From Endozoicomonas sp. SESOKO1 (GTDB lineage: Bacteria > Pseudomonadota > Gammaproteobacteria > Pseudomonadales > Endozoicomonadaceae): a stretch of 36,202 nucleotides of DNA. Position 1 is the stretch's first letter; each line of letters begins with the position of its first letter. Both the position numbers and the translations under genes were made by a program. The DNA lies in NCBI RefSeq assembly GCF_024606265.1, contig NZ_JAHHPP010000045.1, forward strand, positions 1-36,202, given 5' to 3'. This document shows positions 28,768-35,262 of this stretch, in pieces. The notes under the pieces were generated by a model. It did not search any database and was not told where the DNA came from. It saw nothing but the letters and a program-made list of their open reading frames with translations.

Positions 28768-29139
28768 CTACCGGTGATGGTGCAGGGTACCCTCATTATC
28801 CATGCGGCTCAGTTTTTCCCGGACCGCGTCACAGATAAAGGCGTTGACGGATTTGCCGCGACGGCTGTTGACCAGCAAGCCAATCTTGCGGTGAAGCTCT
28901 GCGCCCAGACGAACATTCAACACACCCTTGAACGGCTTGTCCGGCTCTTTGTTCAGGGCGGCGCAATCGTCCAGGTAGTCATCCACCGAACGCCGGAATT
29001 CCTGTTCCAGGGTTGTCAGCGTGTCTGCCTCATAAGTCACCAGATCACGGATAAACGCCAGCTTGCCATACAGCGTGCCGTCGTCAATCTGCGGTTCAAT
29101 GGTGCCCTGGTATCCTTTGTAATTGAAATACTGGGTCAT
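28768..29139 (-). CDS. hicB: HicB-family antitoxin
   Basis: 123 residues. N-terminal partially degraded RNase-H-like HicB fold (YKGYQGTIEPQIDDGTLYGKLAFI, given over several strands, and LVTYEADTLTTLEQEFR), C-terminal ribbon-helix-helix (FKGVLNVRLGAELHRKIGLL, SVNAFICDAVREKL) for operator binding. It neutralises HicA and represses the pair. Its start overlaps the hicA stop (ATGA). Encoded against the direction of the phage genes. Confidence 0.88.
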   Translation of the reverse strand: MTQYFNYKGYQGTIEPQIDDGTLYGKLAFIRDLVTYEADTLTTLEQEFRRSVDDYLDDCAALNKEPDKPFKGVLNVRLGAELHRKIGLLVNSRRGKSVNAFICDAVREKLSRMDNEGTLHHHR

Positions 29140-29384
29140 GAAAAATAATCCTGCTGGTTCAATGCTTCGATCAGGTCTTTCAACGCGCCTCCTTTGAGAT
29201 GGTTTTCCGGGTGAGGCCGATGAAAGCGAAGCATGTGTTTATTCGATTTATGGTAAAAGCGTACCCGCGAACCGGACATCTCCTCTTTCTGGTAACCCAG
29301 TGCCGTGAGAAGCCTGACCACATCTTTCCAGGGAAAGGTTTTCGGGTTGCCTTTCAGTTTTTCCAATAGCTTGTGGTGCTGCAA
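29136..29384 (-). CDS. hicA: HicA-family mRNA interferase toxin
   Basis: 82 residues of the longer HicA type, dsRBD-like: KTFPWKDVVRLLTALGYQ, EMSGSRVRFYH, MLRFHRPHPENHLKGGALKDL. The RPHP box is typical; the GSH histidine of short HicA proteins is Arg here (GSR), as in other members of the long type, so the nuclease histidine is likely one of the downstream residues. The start is TTG, supported by AGGAGG nine bases upstream (minus strand, 29394-29399). Toxin-first order with a 4-base overlap to hicB. Acts in the cytoplasm on mRNA; role here probably prophage maintenance or defence. Confidence 0.85.
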   Translation of the reverse strand: MQHHKLLEKLKGNPKTFPWKDVVRLLTALGYQKEEMSGSRVRFYHKSNKHMLRFHRPHPENHLKGGALKDLIEALNQQDYFS

Positions 29385-29575
29385 CGATAGCGACCTCCTG
29401 TTGTAACTGATTTTAGTTTCATTGTTTGCGATTTTGCAAATCGTGAATGGAGATTGCCTGTCTTTTGATCAGTGGCAAATTTCAGAATCCTGAATACACT
29501 TTTTGGTTCGGAGGTGTGGTGATGACTAAAAATGAAACCCTTTTGTTACAAATATTTAGATAAGGATGGTCGGCA

Positions 29576-29836
29576 ATGAAACGACTCAACACCGGCCAAC
29601 TTATTGAAAAGCCTGTTTGTCCAACCTGTCATAAAAAGTTGGATGGCTTTGCATCGCATTTGACCGATCATTGGCCTTCACCCGGTGCGGTGACGATTTG
29701 CGCTTATTGCCGGCAGGTTTTGCAGTTTACCAATGACATGGCGCTGCGCCTGGCCGATCCGGAGGTGATTGAACAGGTCATGCTTGAGGTGTCTCACATG
29801 CAGGGTGTTCTGAATGCAATGGATAAGCGTCAATGA
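29576..29836 (+). CDS. Small zinc-ribbon phage protein
   Basis: 86 residues with two CxxC pairs, C15-x2-C18 (CPTCHKK) and C42-x2-C45 (CAYCRQ), the layout of a zinc ribbon, followed by a helical tail (MLEVSHMQGVLNAMDKRQ). AAGGA lies about ten bases upstream of the ATG. Unknown function; opens a second set of early genes after the HicAB pair. Confidence 0.65.
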   Translation: MKRLNTGQLIEKPVCPTCHKKLDGFASHLTDHWPSPGAVTICAYCRQVLQFTNDMALRLADPEVIEQVMLEVSHMQGVLNAMDKRQ

Positions 29837-29857
29837 AAGAAATTACTGAAACACGAT

Positions 29858-30058
29858 ATGAAATTGAAGAGACTGAAAGCCATCATTGACCAGTGCGTTG
29901 ACTATGCAGGCGATTGCGACCCGGATGTTGAAATCTGGATCGGTGACAAGAAAGCTTATAAGATTGGCCGCATCGGTCAGTTTGGTGTGCTGCCCAATGT
30001 CATTATCAGTGTCGGTGAGAAGCTGTATGATTCAGAGGCAGAAAAGCATTACTTATGA
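29858..30058 (+). CDS. Hypothetical small phage protein
   Basis: 66 residues, MKLKRLKAIIDQCVDYAG, then DPDVEIWIGDKKAYKIGRIG and a strand-rich tail. The shape (helix plus beta meander, PxVxxxIGE end) is familiar among small phage early proteins, but no function is known to me. Its stop overlaps the next start (ATGA). Confidence 0.6.
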   Translation: MKLKRLKAIIDQCVDYAGDCDPDVEIWIGDKKAYKIGRIGQFGVLPNVIISVGEKLYDSEAEKHYL

Positions 30059-30450
30059 GCCGAACCAAACCTCAACAATCCGCTGCCAAAAAATTACTGG
30101 GCAAGCCAAAGGGCAAACTGGAACCCATTGATTTCAATCAGTACCCGGCACCGGACTGGATGACCAGAGCCTACCGCAATCACCGCTATGTGGTGATGAT
30201 TGAAGACGGTGTAGCCATGAGCAACGGTGCAACCGCCATCAAGGTTATGGTGCAGCGGCATGATGACAAACCAATACCGAACCATTGGCGTGAAATGCAA
30301 AATATCAAGGATGAAATCTTCGGGTCTGAGGCATTGGGAGTTGAGTACTATCCTCCAGAAGAACAGCTAACCGATAAAGCCAATATCTATTGGTTATGGA
30401 TCTTCCCGGCAGGTGGCTTGCCTGTCGCCTGCATAACTAAGACACGGTAA
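30055..30450 (+). CDS. Phage protein resembling the DUF7694 group
   Basis: 131 residues. The block RYVVMIEDGVAMSNGA, IKVMVQRHDDKPIPNHWREM, then IKDEIFG, VEYYPPEEQLTDKANIYWLW, is a pattern I associate with a common uncharacterised phage protein family. The last dozen residues (GGLPVACITKTR) run into a different ending than usual. Function unknown. Coupled by ATGA to the preceding gene. Confidence 0.6.
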   Translation: MSRTKPQQSAAKKLLGKPKGKLEPIDFNQYPAPDWMTRAYRNHRYVVMIEDGVAMSNGATAIKVMVQRHDDKPIPNHWREMQNIKDEIFGSEALGVEYYPPEEQLTDKANIYWLWIFPAGGLPVACITKTR

Positions 30451-30456
30451 AAAGAT

Positions 30457-30618
30457 ATGCCCAATGAAGTCACCTATTGCGGCTGGACCGAAGAAGAGAT
30501 TGAAGACGCCGAGTTTGTTCCCACCCATGTTATGGTGAATTACATGAATGACGAGTCGGATCAGTCGATTGCCAAAGAAAAAGCCAGGATTGCGGCCATT
30601 TGTGATGACGATGAGTGA
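30457..30618 (+). CDS. Small acidic phage protein
   Basis: 53 residues, MPNEVTYCGWTEEEIEDAEF..., ending AAICDDDE; strongly acidic. Begins six bases after the previous stop with only a weak ribosome binding site; the next gene begins inside its last codons. Too short for a family call; real because it fills the operon with tight, overlapping spacing. Confidence 0.5.
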   Translation: MPNEVTYCGWTEEEIEDAEFVPTHVMVNYMNDESDQSIAKEKARIAAICDDDE

Positions 30619-30961
30619 CCAGCCAGTGTTTGTGTTCGGCAGCAACCTGGCTGGTTTCCACGGCAAAGGCGCTGCCCTGTATGCCAGGAAAAAGCACGGT
30701 GCCGAGCAATACATTGGTGTCGGCCGAACCGGCAATGCCTATGCCATTCCCACCAAAGATGGTCAGTTGAAAACCCTGCCACTGGATCAGATTCGCCATT
30801 ATGTAAATGGCTTTATCGGCTATGCCCAACAGAATCCGGACCTTGAATTTGAAGTGACCCGGATCGGTTGCGGCCTGGCGGGCTACCAGGATCAGGACAT
30901 TGCGCCGATGTTCCAGACGGCACCCGGTAACTGTCGTTTGCCCGATGGCTGGCGTTTATAA
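30611..30961 (+). CDS. A1S_2505-type phage protein, macro-domain-like
   Basis: From ATG 30611 the protein has 116 residues: QPVFVFGSNLAGFHGKGAAL, VGRTGNAYAIPTKDG, LPLDQIRHYVNGF, RIGCGLAGYQDQDIAPMF. This is a recurrent phage non-structural family whose G-S-N-L-x-G-x-H-G-x-G-A-A motif and layout recall macro (ADP-ribose-binding) folds. A role in handling ADP-ribose or NAD-derived signals, perhaps against host defence, is speculation. An ATG six bases earlier (30605) is possible. The start overlaps the stop of the preceding gene. Confidence 0.6.
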   Translation: MSDQPVFVFGSNLAGFHGKGAALYARKKHGAEQYIGVGRTGNAYAIPTKDGQLKTLPLDQIRHYVNGFIGYAQQNPDLEFEVTRIGCGLAGYQDQDIAPMFQTAPGNCRLPDGWRL

Positions 30962-30971
30962 CCAAATCGAC

Positions 30972-30999
30972 TTGAAAACCCGTCAATTAAACCTACACT
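30972..30999 (+). promoter_or_regulatory. Candidate promoter of the second leader
   Basis: TTGAAA (30972-30977), 16-base spacer, TACACT (30994-30999). It would drive a short leader to the terminator at 31069-31093 and, by readthrough, the C4-like hairpin and the ParB-methyltransferase gene, repeating the plan of the immunity locus at 25833. Confidence 0.4.
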
Positions 31000-31068
31000 A
31001 ATTACCTAAGCTAGGAGTCGAGCGCCTGTGTCCAGCGTTTGATTGGATAGCGCCTTTGCGAACCCTAC

Positions 31069-31093
31069 AACCCACACGACCGTGGGTTTTTTT
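31069..31093 (+). terminator. Intrinsic terminator before the second C4-like element
   Basis: AACCCAC (31069-31075), loop ACGACC, GTGGGTT (31082-31088), then TTTTT. A compact classic terminator some 75 bases downstream of the candidate promoter. Confidence 0.85.
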
Positions 31094-31145
31094 ATGCCTG
31101 CCCACATCACAAGACAATGGCCAGGCATCATAACATGTGACCCTT

Positions 31146-31231
31146 ATCAGCAGTCCGTCCTAGTACTGGCCTTTTACCAGTTGAGCCGGTATTGCCAGTG
31201 GCGGGCTGCGCTTATTCAACTGGTAACTCCC
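31146..31231 (+). ncRNA. Second C4-like hairpin and RBS target
   Basis: GCAGTCCGTC (31150-31159) pairs with GGCGGGCTGC (31200-31209), with two G-T pairs; inside, ACTGGC (31165-31170) pairs with GCCAGT (31194-31199). The apical part shows TTACCAGTTGA (31174-31184), which is complementary over 11 bases to TCAACTGGTAA (31216-31226) directly before the ATG at 31232. The 15-mer TACCAGTTGAGCCGG is shared exactly with the first C4-like RNA (26019-26033). No second (b'/b) pair is obvious here, so this may be a related antisense RNA, a cis-acting lock on the RBS, or mainly a target of the first RNA. Confidence 0.5.
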
Positions 31232-32515
31232 ATGACTGATTTGGCCTTTCACGCCATTGCGGATATTTTTCCGCTGATGGACGGGCAGCCATTGGCTGAC
31301 CTGACTGACGACATCAAAACTCACGGCTTGCGCGAACCGATCTGGTTGTATGAAGGGCAGATACTGGATGGGCGCAATCGATACCGGGCGTGTCAGGCGG
31401 CTGGGGTGGAGCCGGTGTTTGTGGATTATCAGGAGGATGACCCGGTTGGATTTGTGGTGTCGTTGAATTTGCATCGGCGGCATTTAAATAAGGGACAAAA
31501 AGCTATTTCGGCTGGTAAAGCTGCGGATGCAAAAAAAGAAGACAATTTGAAACGTGGTTCCGAAGGACAAATTTGCCCTTCGGGAAAAACAACAATATCA
31601 GAAGCTGCAAAACAGTTTGATGTAGGTTCTACAACAGTTAAGTCTGCAAAACAGGTATTAAAAACCGGTACAAAAGGACTGACGCAAAAAGTAGTAGAAA
31701 ATAAAGTCAGCGTCAGCACTGCCGCTGACATCGCCACACTGCCACCCAACGAACAGGACATCATTGTCGGCCTGGGTGAAAAAGCCATATTGATGGCGGC
31801 CAAAGAGATCCGGGCTAAAAAGAAAAAAGCACGTCGTGAGGAGTTAAGCCAACAAAAACAGAATTATCTTGAAGCCGCCAGAAAAGCGCAGAAAAAGTCT
31901 TTCTCAGATCGCTGTCGGCTTATACATCAAGACTTTCGCACCGCCAAAATTGCTGACAGTAGCCTGGATCGAATCATTACTGATCCGCCTTATGGCCATG
32001 ACTATATCCCGGTTTACAGAGACCTTGCACAGTTTGCAGTCCGAACACTTAAACCCGATGGCGTGATGCTGGTCATGTGTGGCCAGATGTGGTTTCCGGA
32101 ATTTCTCAATCAGCTCACTCAATCCGAACTGCATTACCAGTGGCTGATGGCTTACCTGACTCCGGGTGGGCAATCACCCGGACTGTTTCAACGAAAGGTC
32201 AATACCTTCTGGAAGCCGGTCTTGGTGTTCAGCAAAGGAGAATCGGTGCCTGACTGGTTTGGCGATGTGGTGACCTCATCCACTAATGACAACGACAAAC
32301 GATTCCATGAATGGGGACAGTCCGAAAGTGGTTTTTGCCAGTTGGTTAACCGGTTTACCCGGCCAGGGCAGACAGTTTGTGATCCTTTGATGGGTGCTGG
32401 CACAACGCTGCTGGCTGCCCTGCAGTGCGGTTGTCAGGTCATTGGCATTGAATGCGATGAGTGGGTGTTTTATCAGGCCAGCGAGCGAATACAGGAAACG
32501 ATAAATCGTGTATAA
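31232..32515 (+). CDS. ParB-nuclease-like domain fused to a DNA methyltransferase
   Basis: 427 residues from ATG 31232. N-terminal ParB/Srx-like fold (7-70) with EPIWLYEGQILDGRNRYRAC, a middle helix-turn-helix (about 121-142, TISEAAKQFDVGSTTVKSAK), a lysine-rich linker (190-225), then an N4/N6-type methyltransferase with catalytic DPPY (251-254) before the S-adenosylmethionine motif DPLMGAGTT. Likely protects phage DNA or regulates by adenine/cytosine-N4 methylation. An in-frame start at 31094 would add 46 residues, but it lies in the terminator T-run with no ribosome binding site. A C4-type target lies immediately before the chosen start. Confidence 0.8.
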   Translation: MTDLAFHAIADIFPLMDGQPLADLTDDIKTHGLREPIWLYEGQILDGRNRYRACQAAGVEPVFVDYQEDDPVGFVVSLNLHRRHLNKGQKAISAGKAADAKKEDNLKRGSEGQICPSGKTTISEAAKQFDVGSTTVKSAKQVLKTGTKGLTQKVVENKVSVSTAADIATLPPNEQDIIVGLGEKAILMAAKEIRAKKKKARREELSQQKQNYLEAARKAQKKSFSDRCRLIHQDFRTAKIADSSLDRIITDPPYGHDYIPVYRDLAQFAVRTLKPDGVMLVMCGQMWFPEFLNQLTQSELHYQWLMAYLTPGGQSPGLFQRKVNTFWKPVLVFSKGESVPDWFGDVVTSSTNDNDKRFHEWGQSESGFCQLVNRFTRPGQTVCDPLMGAGTTLLAALQCGCQVIGIECDEWVFYQASERIQETINRV

Positions 32516-33029
32516 CCGTGATCAACGAGGCGTCAAGACCCGGCACGATGGCGGTGGCGATGCCTGGGCTGAAGCCCATAGAAACCTAGGCACGTCATTC
32601 AATATGCAGGATCTGGATGCATTGTTTGGTTTTGTTGCGTTTGGTGTCAATGGTGCCGAGAAGCTTTTTCTTGAGTACCAGCCAGACGATTACCAGAACA
32701 GAAACCAGGTCATACGTCGATTTGCAGCCGTTGCCATGTTTGACCGCAAAAACAGCATGAAAGCGGCTTTCAATAACAACAACCTTGTCAGCACTGCCAA
32801 CTACCTTTGGCAGTGCCGGTGTTTTTCCCGATGCCAACCGTTAAAACCGAAATTCTTTTATGTCATTGGTGGTCAGAAGCCGCCCTGGGAAATGATTGAG
32901 CTGGATATCGATACAGGTGACAGCAAAGGACAATACATTATTCAGACAACACAGCATGAAGAGTGGCGCGCCCTGTGGGACAGGATTGGCTTGTCATCTC
33001 TGCGCAGCGCATTGCGTGAATGGATCTGA
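32508..33029 (+). CDS. Hypothetical phage protein
   Basis: 173 residues from a GTG that overlaps the methyltransferase stop by eight bases. Contains AWAEAHRNLGTSFNMQDLDA, VNGAEKLFLEYQPDDYQNR, VAMFDRKNSMKAAF and KPKFFYVIGG. The D-x-x-A...E-Y...K arrangement vaguely recalls restriction-type nuclease folds, but I cannot support a function. No membrane segment. Confidence 0.6.
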   Translation: MYNRDQRGVKTRHDGGGDAWAEAHRNLGTSFNMQDLDALFGFVAFGVNGAEKLFLEYQPDDYQNRNQVIRRFAAVAMFDRKNSMKAAFNNNNLVSTANYLWQCRCFSRCQPLKPKFFYVIGGQKPPWEMIELDIDTGDSKGQYIIQTTQHEEWRALWDRIGLSSLRSALREWI

Positions 33030-33298
33030 TGATGAAGGTATGCATGGTCGTTGTGATGCTGATCTTGTCTGGTTGCCACCTGCAACGCCCCATGACCGGA
33101 GCCACCCTGCGTGCTGCACTGGATGAATGCCAGGAGAACGACCTGGCTTCATTGGTTTACGTCCGCACCGACAGCAGCGTCATGGGTGTGCGTTGCATAC
33201 CCAGAAAAGACCAGGTTGCCCGCACTATCCGCATCCGGCCTTACACGCCCATGAAGATCATCCGGACGTTTGCCGAGACCGAAGAGGTCGTTGAGTAA
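33029..33298 (+). CDS. Small phage lipoprotein
   Basis: 89 residues with a lipoprotein signal: MMKVCMVVVMLILSGC, lipobox LSGC, so a mature N-terminal lipidated Cys is expected. The rest (about 70 residues) is charged and unremarkable. ATG 33029 overlaps the previous stop (TGATG); an in-frame ATG at 33020 is possible. In phages such lipoproteins include Rz1-like spanins and superinfection-exclusion proteins; it lacks the Pro-richness of Rz1, so I leave it open. Confidence 0.6.
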   Translation: MMKVCMVVVMLILSGCHLQRPMTGATLRAALDECQENDLASLVYVRTDSSVMGVRCIPRKDQVARTIRIRPYTPMKIIRTFAETEEVVE

Positions 33299-33729
33299 TG
33301 CCTGATCGAATTGCCCGACCCTGCCGTGTCAGCAGCTGCAGCCACCGGACCACGCTGGAGCATGGCTATTGTGAACAGCACAGTGACCGGCAACGGGTGC
33401 GCCAAACCGATAGATCCAGTGGCTGGCGCAACGGGCGGCAGGGCAGCAGTACCCAGCGCGGCTATGGCCATCAGTGGGCAAGGCTGCGGTCACAGGTCCT
33501 GCGCCGCGATGGCTGGCTATGCCAGGTGTGCCGCCGGGCAGGGCGGTTTACCAGGGCAACCTGCGTTGACCATATCAGGCCAAAGTCACGAGGTGGTGAC
33601 GATGCCCTGAGCAACCTGCAAAGCCTTTGCGACACCTGCCACCGCCTGAAGACGCAAGCCGAATCCAACGCTCGGCCCTGTTGTGGCCAGCTGGCTGCAG
33701 CCCTTGCCGCGCAAGGCATTCAGCCTTGA
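33298..33729 (+). CDS. HNH endonuclease, terminase-associated
   Basis: 143 residues. Zn-binding and catalytic part: LRRDGWLCQVCRRAGRF, CVDHIRPKSRGGDDALSN with the His of the HNH motif, and LQSLCDTCHRLKT with the second CxxC. An extra Cys/His cluster (CRVSSCSHRTTLEHGYCEQH) precedes it. HNH proteins placed just before terminase genes assist cos cleavage and packaging in HK97-like phages. Start overlaps the lipoprotein stop (TAATG). The C terminus runs into repeated DNA. Confidence 0.85.
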   Translation: MPDRIARPCRVSSCSHRTTLEHGYCEQHSDRQRVRQTDRSSGWRNGRQGSSTQRGYGHQWARLRSQVLRRDGWLCQVCRRAGRFTRATCVDHIRPKSRGGDDALSNLQSLCDTCHRLKTQAESNARPCCGQLAAALAAQGIQP

Positions 33730-33837
33730 TTAGACAGGGCGCTACAGCCCTAGTGTCGCAGGAGATACAGCAGCATGGCTACAGCCTTACTGCCACGTGG
33801 CTTACAGGGCAGGGCTACAGGCTAGTGCCGCAAGGGG
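33694..33837. repeat. Degenerate ~23-bp repeats between HNH and terminase genes
   Basis: Related words begin at 33694 (GCTGCAGCCCTTGCCGCGCA), 33741 (GCTACAGCCCTAGTGTCGCA), 33778 (GCTACAGCCTTACTGCCACG) and 33814 (GCTACAGGCTAGTGCCGCAA), mostly followed by GG. The last three are spaced 36-37 bases apart. They span the HNH 3' end and the gap; the remaining gap to 33922 is G-rich and non-coding. A packaging (cos/pac) or terminase-binding region is suggested by place only. Confidence 0.5.
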
Positions 33838-33922
33838 TAGGGGGCGGGGGTCAAAACTTCGGGGCTTTCAATAAAGACTGCGCGCGTCCAGCACATTTTT
33901 CGTGCGTGCAACTTTTATCAAA

Positions 33923-33942
33923 TACTGTATATAAACACAGTG
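33923..33942. promoter_or_regulatory. LexA-type SOS box overlapping the ParB start
   Basis: TA-CTGT-ATATAAAC-ACAG-TG: the CTGT-N8-ACAG LexA core is exact, and the 16-base core matches the E. coli consensus at 14 positions. Its right end touches the GTG start codon at 33940. A bound LexA would block transcription into the ParB/methyltransferase/terminase genes until DNA damage. Confidence 0.6.
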
Positions 33943-34248
33943 AAAATCAAAGATTTTGTTATAAGTTACCTGAAAGCCTGTCCACGCAATGCAAAAAAGC
34001 ACGACGTGGTGCAGGTACAGCAGATTGCCCGAAGCATTGAGATATTCGGTTTTAACAACCCGGTGCTGATTGACAGCGACGGTGAAATCATTGCCGGCCA
34101 TGGTCGCTTTGCAGCGGCGCAATTGTTGCAGCTGGAGAAGATACCCTGCATTGTTCTGGACCACTTGAATGACCAACAGAAACGCGCCTTCCGAATTGCT
34201 GATAACCGGCTGTCCGAACAAGGGGGGGATGGGACGAAGACCTGCTGA
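33940..34248 (+). CDS. ParB-like domain, N-terminal part of a frameshifted ParB-methyltransferase
   Basis: 102 residues: NPVLIDSDGEIIAGHGRFAA and KRAFRIADNRLSEQ are the classic ParB-like domain that opens phage ParB-methyltransferases. After RIADNRLSEQ related proteins continue with a W-D-E-x-L-L sequence; here a run of seven G (34222-34228) puts that continuation in the -1 frame and this frame ends GGDGTKTC. The start is GTG without a Shine-Dalgarno, overlapping a LexA-type site. The next frame restarts at TGATG. Confidence 0.75.
   Translation: MKIKDFVISYLKACPRNAKKHDVVQVQQIARSIEIFGFNNPVLIDSDGEIIAGHGRFAAAQLLQLEKIPCIVLDHLNDQQKRAFRIADNRLSEQGGDGTKTC
34222..34228 (+). other. G7 run at the frame break between ParB and methyltransferase parts
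   Basis: A GGGGGGG A sequence. A -1 slip here joins RLSEQGG to GWDEDLLMLELTEL, restoring one protein of family-normal length. It could be a programmed slippery site, a phase-variable tract, a true mutation, or a homopolymer sequencing error. Confidence 0.6.
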
Positions 34249-35261
34249 TGCTGGAGCTGACTGAACTGAAGGCCGTTGACTTTGATACGGAGATCACCGG
34301 CTTTGATGACCAGCACTGGCAGAAAATGCTGCCGGAGAAAATGACCCGCAGCACCGACCAGGACGATAAGATTCCTGAACTGCCAGACGATAACGATACC
34401 TTGTCACGCACCGGGGACGTCTGGCTACTGGGCAACCACCGGTTATTGTGTGCTGACAGTACCATCCAGCAGGATATGCGGAAGCTGGTTGGCGATCACC
34501 CGGTTGACTGTATCTGGACTGATCCACCCTATAACGTGAATTACCAGGGGGGTACTGAAAAGCAATTGACGATCAAAAACGACCGGATGGAGTCGACAGC
34601 CTTTTGCCAGTTTTTGTTGCGGATATTTGAAAACGCCTTTGCTGTAGCCAGAACCGGTTGCCCGATTTACGTGGCTTATGCCGACAGTGAAAACATCGCC
34701 TTTCGTGAAGCCCTGACCGACACTGGTTGGAAACTATCGCAAACCCTGATCTGGATGAAACAACACTTCAAATTGTCCCGGCAAGATTATCACTGGCAGC
34801 ACGAACCCATTATCTATGGCTGGAAAAAGGGTAGTGAGCACCGCTGGTATGGTGGCCGGACACAGACCACCATCATGGACGCCAACCTGGTGTTGGAAAA
34901 CATGAGCCATGAAGCTCTGCTGAAGCTGGCCAAGTCTTGGCAATACGTGATGGCATCTACTGTCATCAAGGCAAAGAAACCCAATACCAGCAAAGAGCAC
35001 CCGACCATGAAACCCGTGGCCTTGATCATGCGCATGCTGCAGAACTCCAGCCAGCCCGGCGATCGGGTGCTGGACCCTTGCGGTGGTTCAGGCAGTACTT
35101 TGATTGCTTGCGAAAAGCTGAAACGCCACGCCTTGCTGATGGAGATTGACCCGAAATACTGCGACGTCATTATACGGCGCTGGCAAACCTTCACCGGTAA
35201 GGACGCGGTGCATGAAACCACAGGACAGACCTTCACCATGAAAGAACAACAGGTAGCCTGA
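34248..35261 (+). CDS. DNA methyltransferase part of a frameshifted ParB-methyltransferase
   Basis: 337 residues from ATG 34248 (TGATG overlap with the upstream frame). N4/N6-type methylase: VWLLGNHRLLCADS, catalytic DPPYNVNY (92-99), target-recognition middle, then SKEHPTMKPVALIMRM and the SAM motif DPCGGSGST. The order DPPY before FxGxG is the beta-like class common in phages. It can be made alone by reinitiation or as a ParB fusion by a -1 shift. Likely adenine-N6 or cytosine-N4 methylation of phage or host DNA before packaging; lies directly before terminase. Confidence 0.82.
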   Translation: MLELTELKAVDFDTEITGFDDQHWQKMLPEKMTRSTDQDDKIPELPDDNDTLSRTGDVWLLGNHRLLCADSTIQQDMRKLVGDHPVDCIWTDPPYNVNYQGGTEKQLTIKNDRMESTAFCQFLLRIFENAFAVARTGCPIYVAYADSENIAFREALTDTGWKLSQTLIWMKQHFKLSRQDYHWQHEPIIYGWKKGSEHRWYGGRTQTTIMDANLVLENMSHEALLKLAKSWQYVMASTVIKAKKPNTSKEHPTMKPVALIMRMLQNSSQPGDRVLDPCGGSGSTLIACEKLKRHALLMEIDPKYCDVIIRRWQTFTGKDAVHETTGQTFTMKEQQVA

Positions 35262-35262
35262 T

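Noticed and set aside
31043-31231. Longer start of the ParB-methyltransferase at 31043 or 31094
   Set aside because: This DNA is a terminator and a structured hairpin, with no RBS at either codon, and the ParB fold begins after 31232. The peptide reading is not absurd, so I keep it as a minor alternative.
33627-34040. 137-codon plus-strand frame across the HNH end and the following gap
   Set aside because: It shadows the HNH gene in another frame and passes through repeats and the SOS box; its repeated residues only reflect the DNA repeats.
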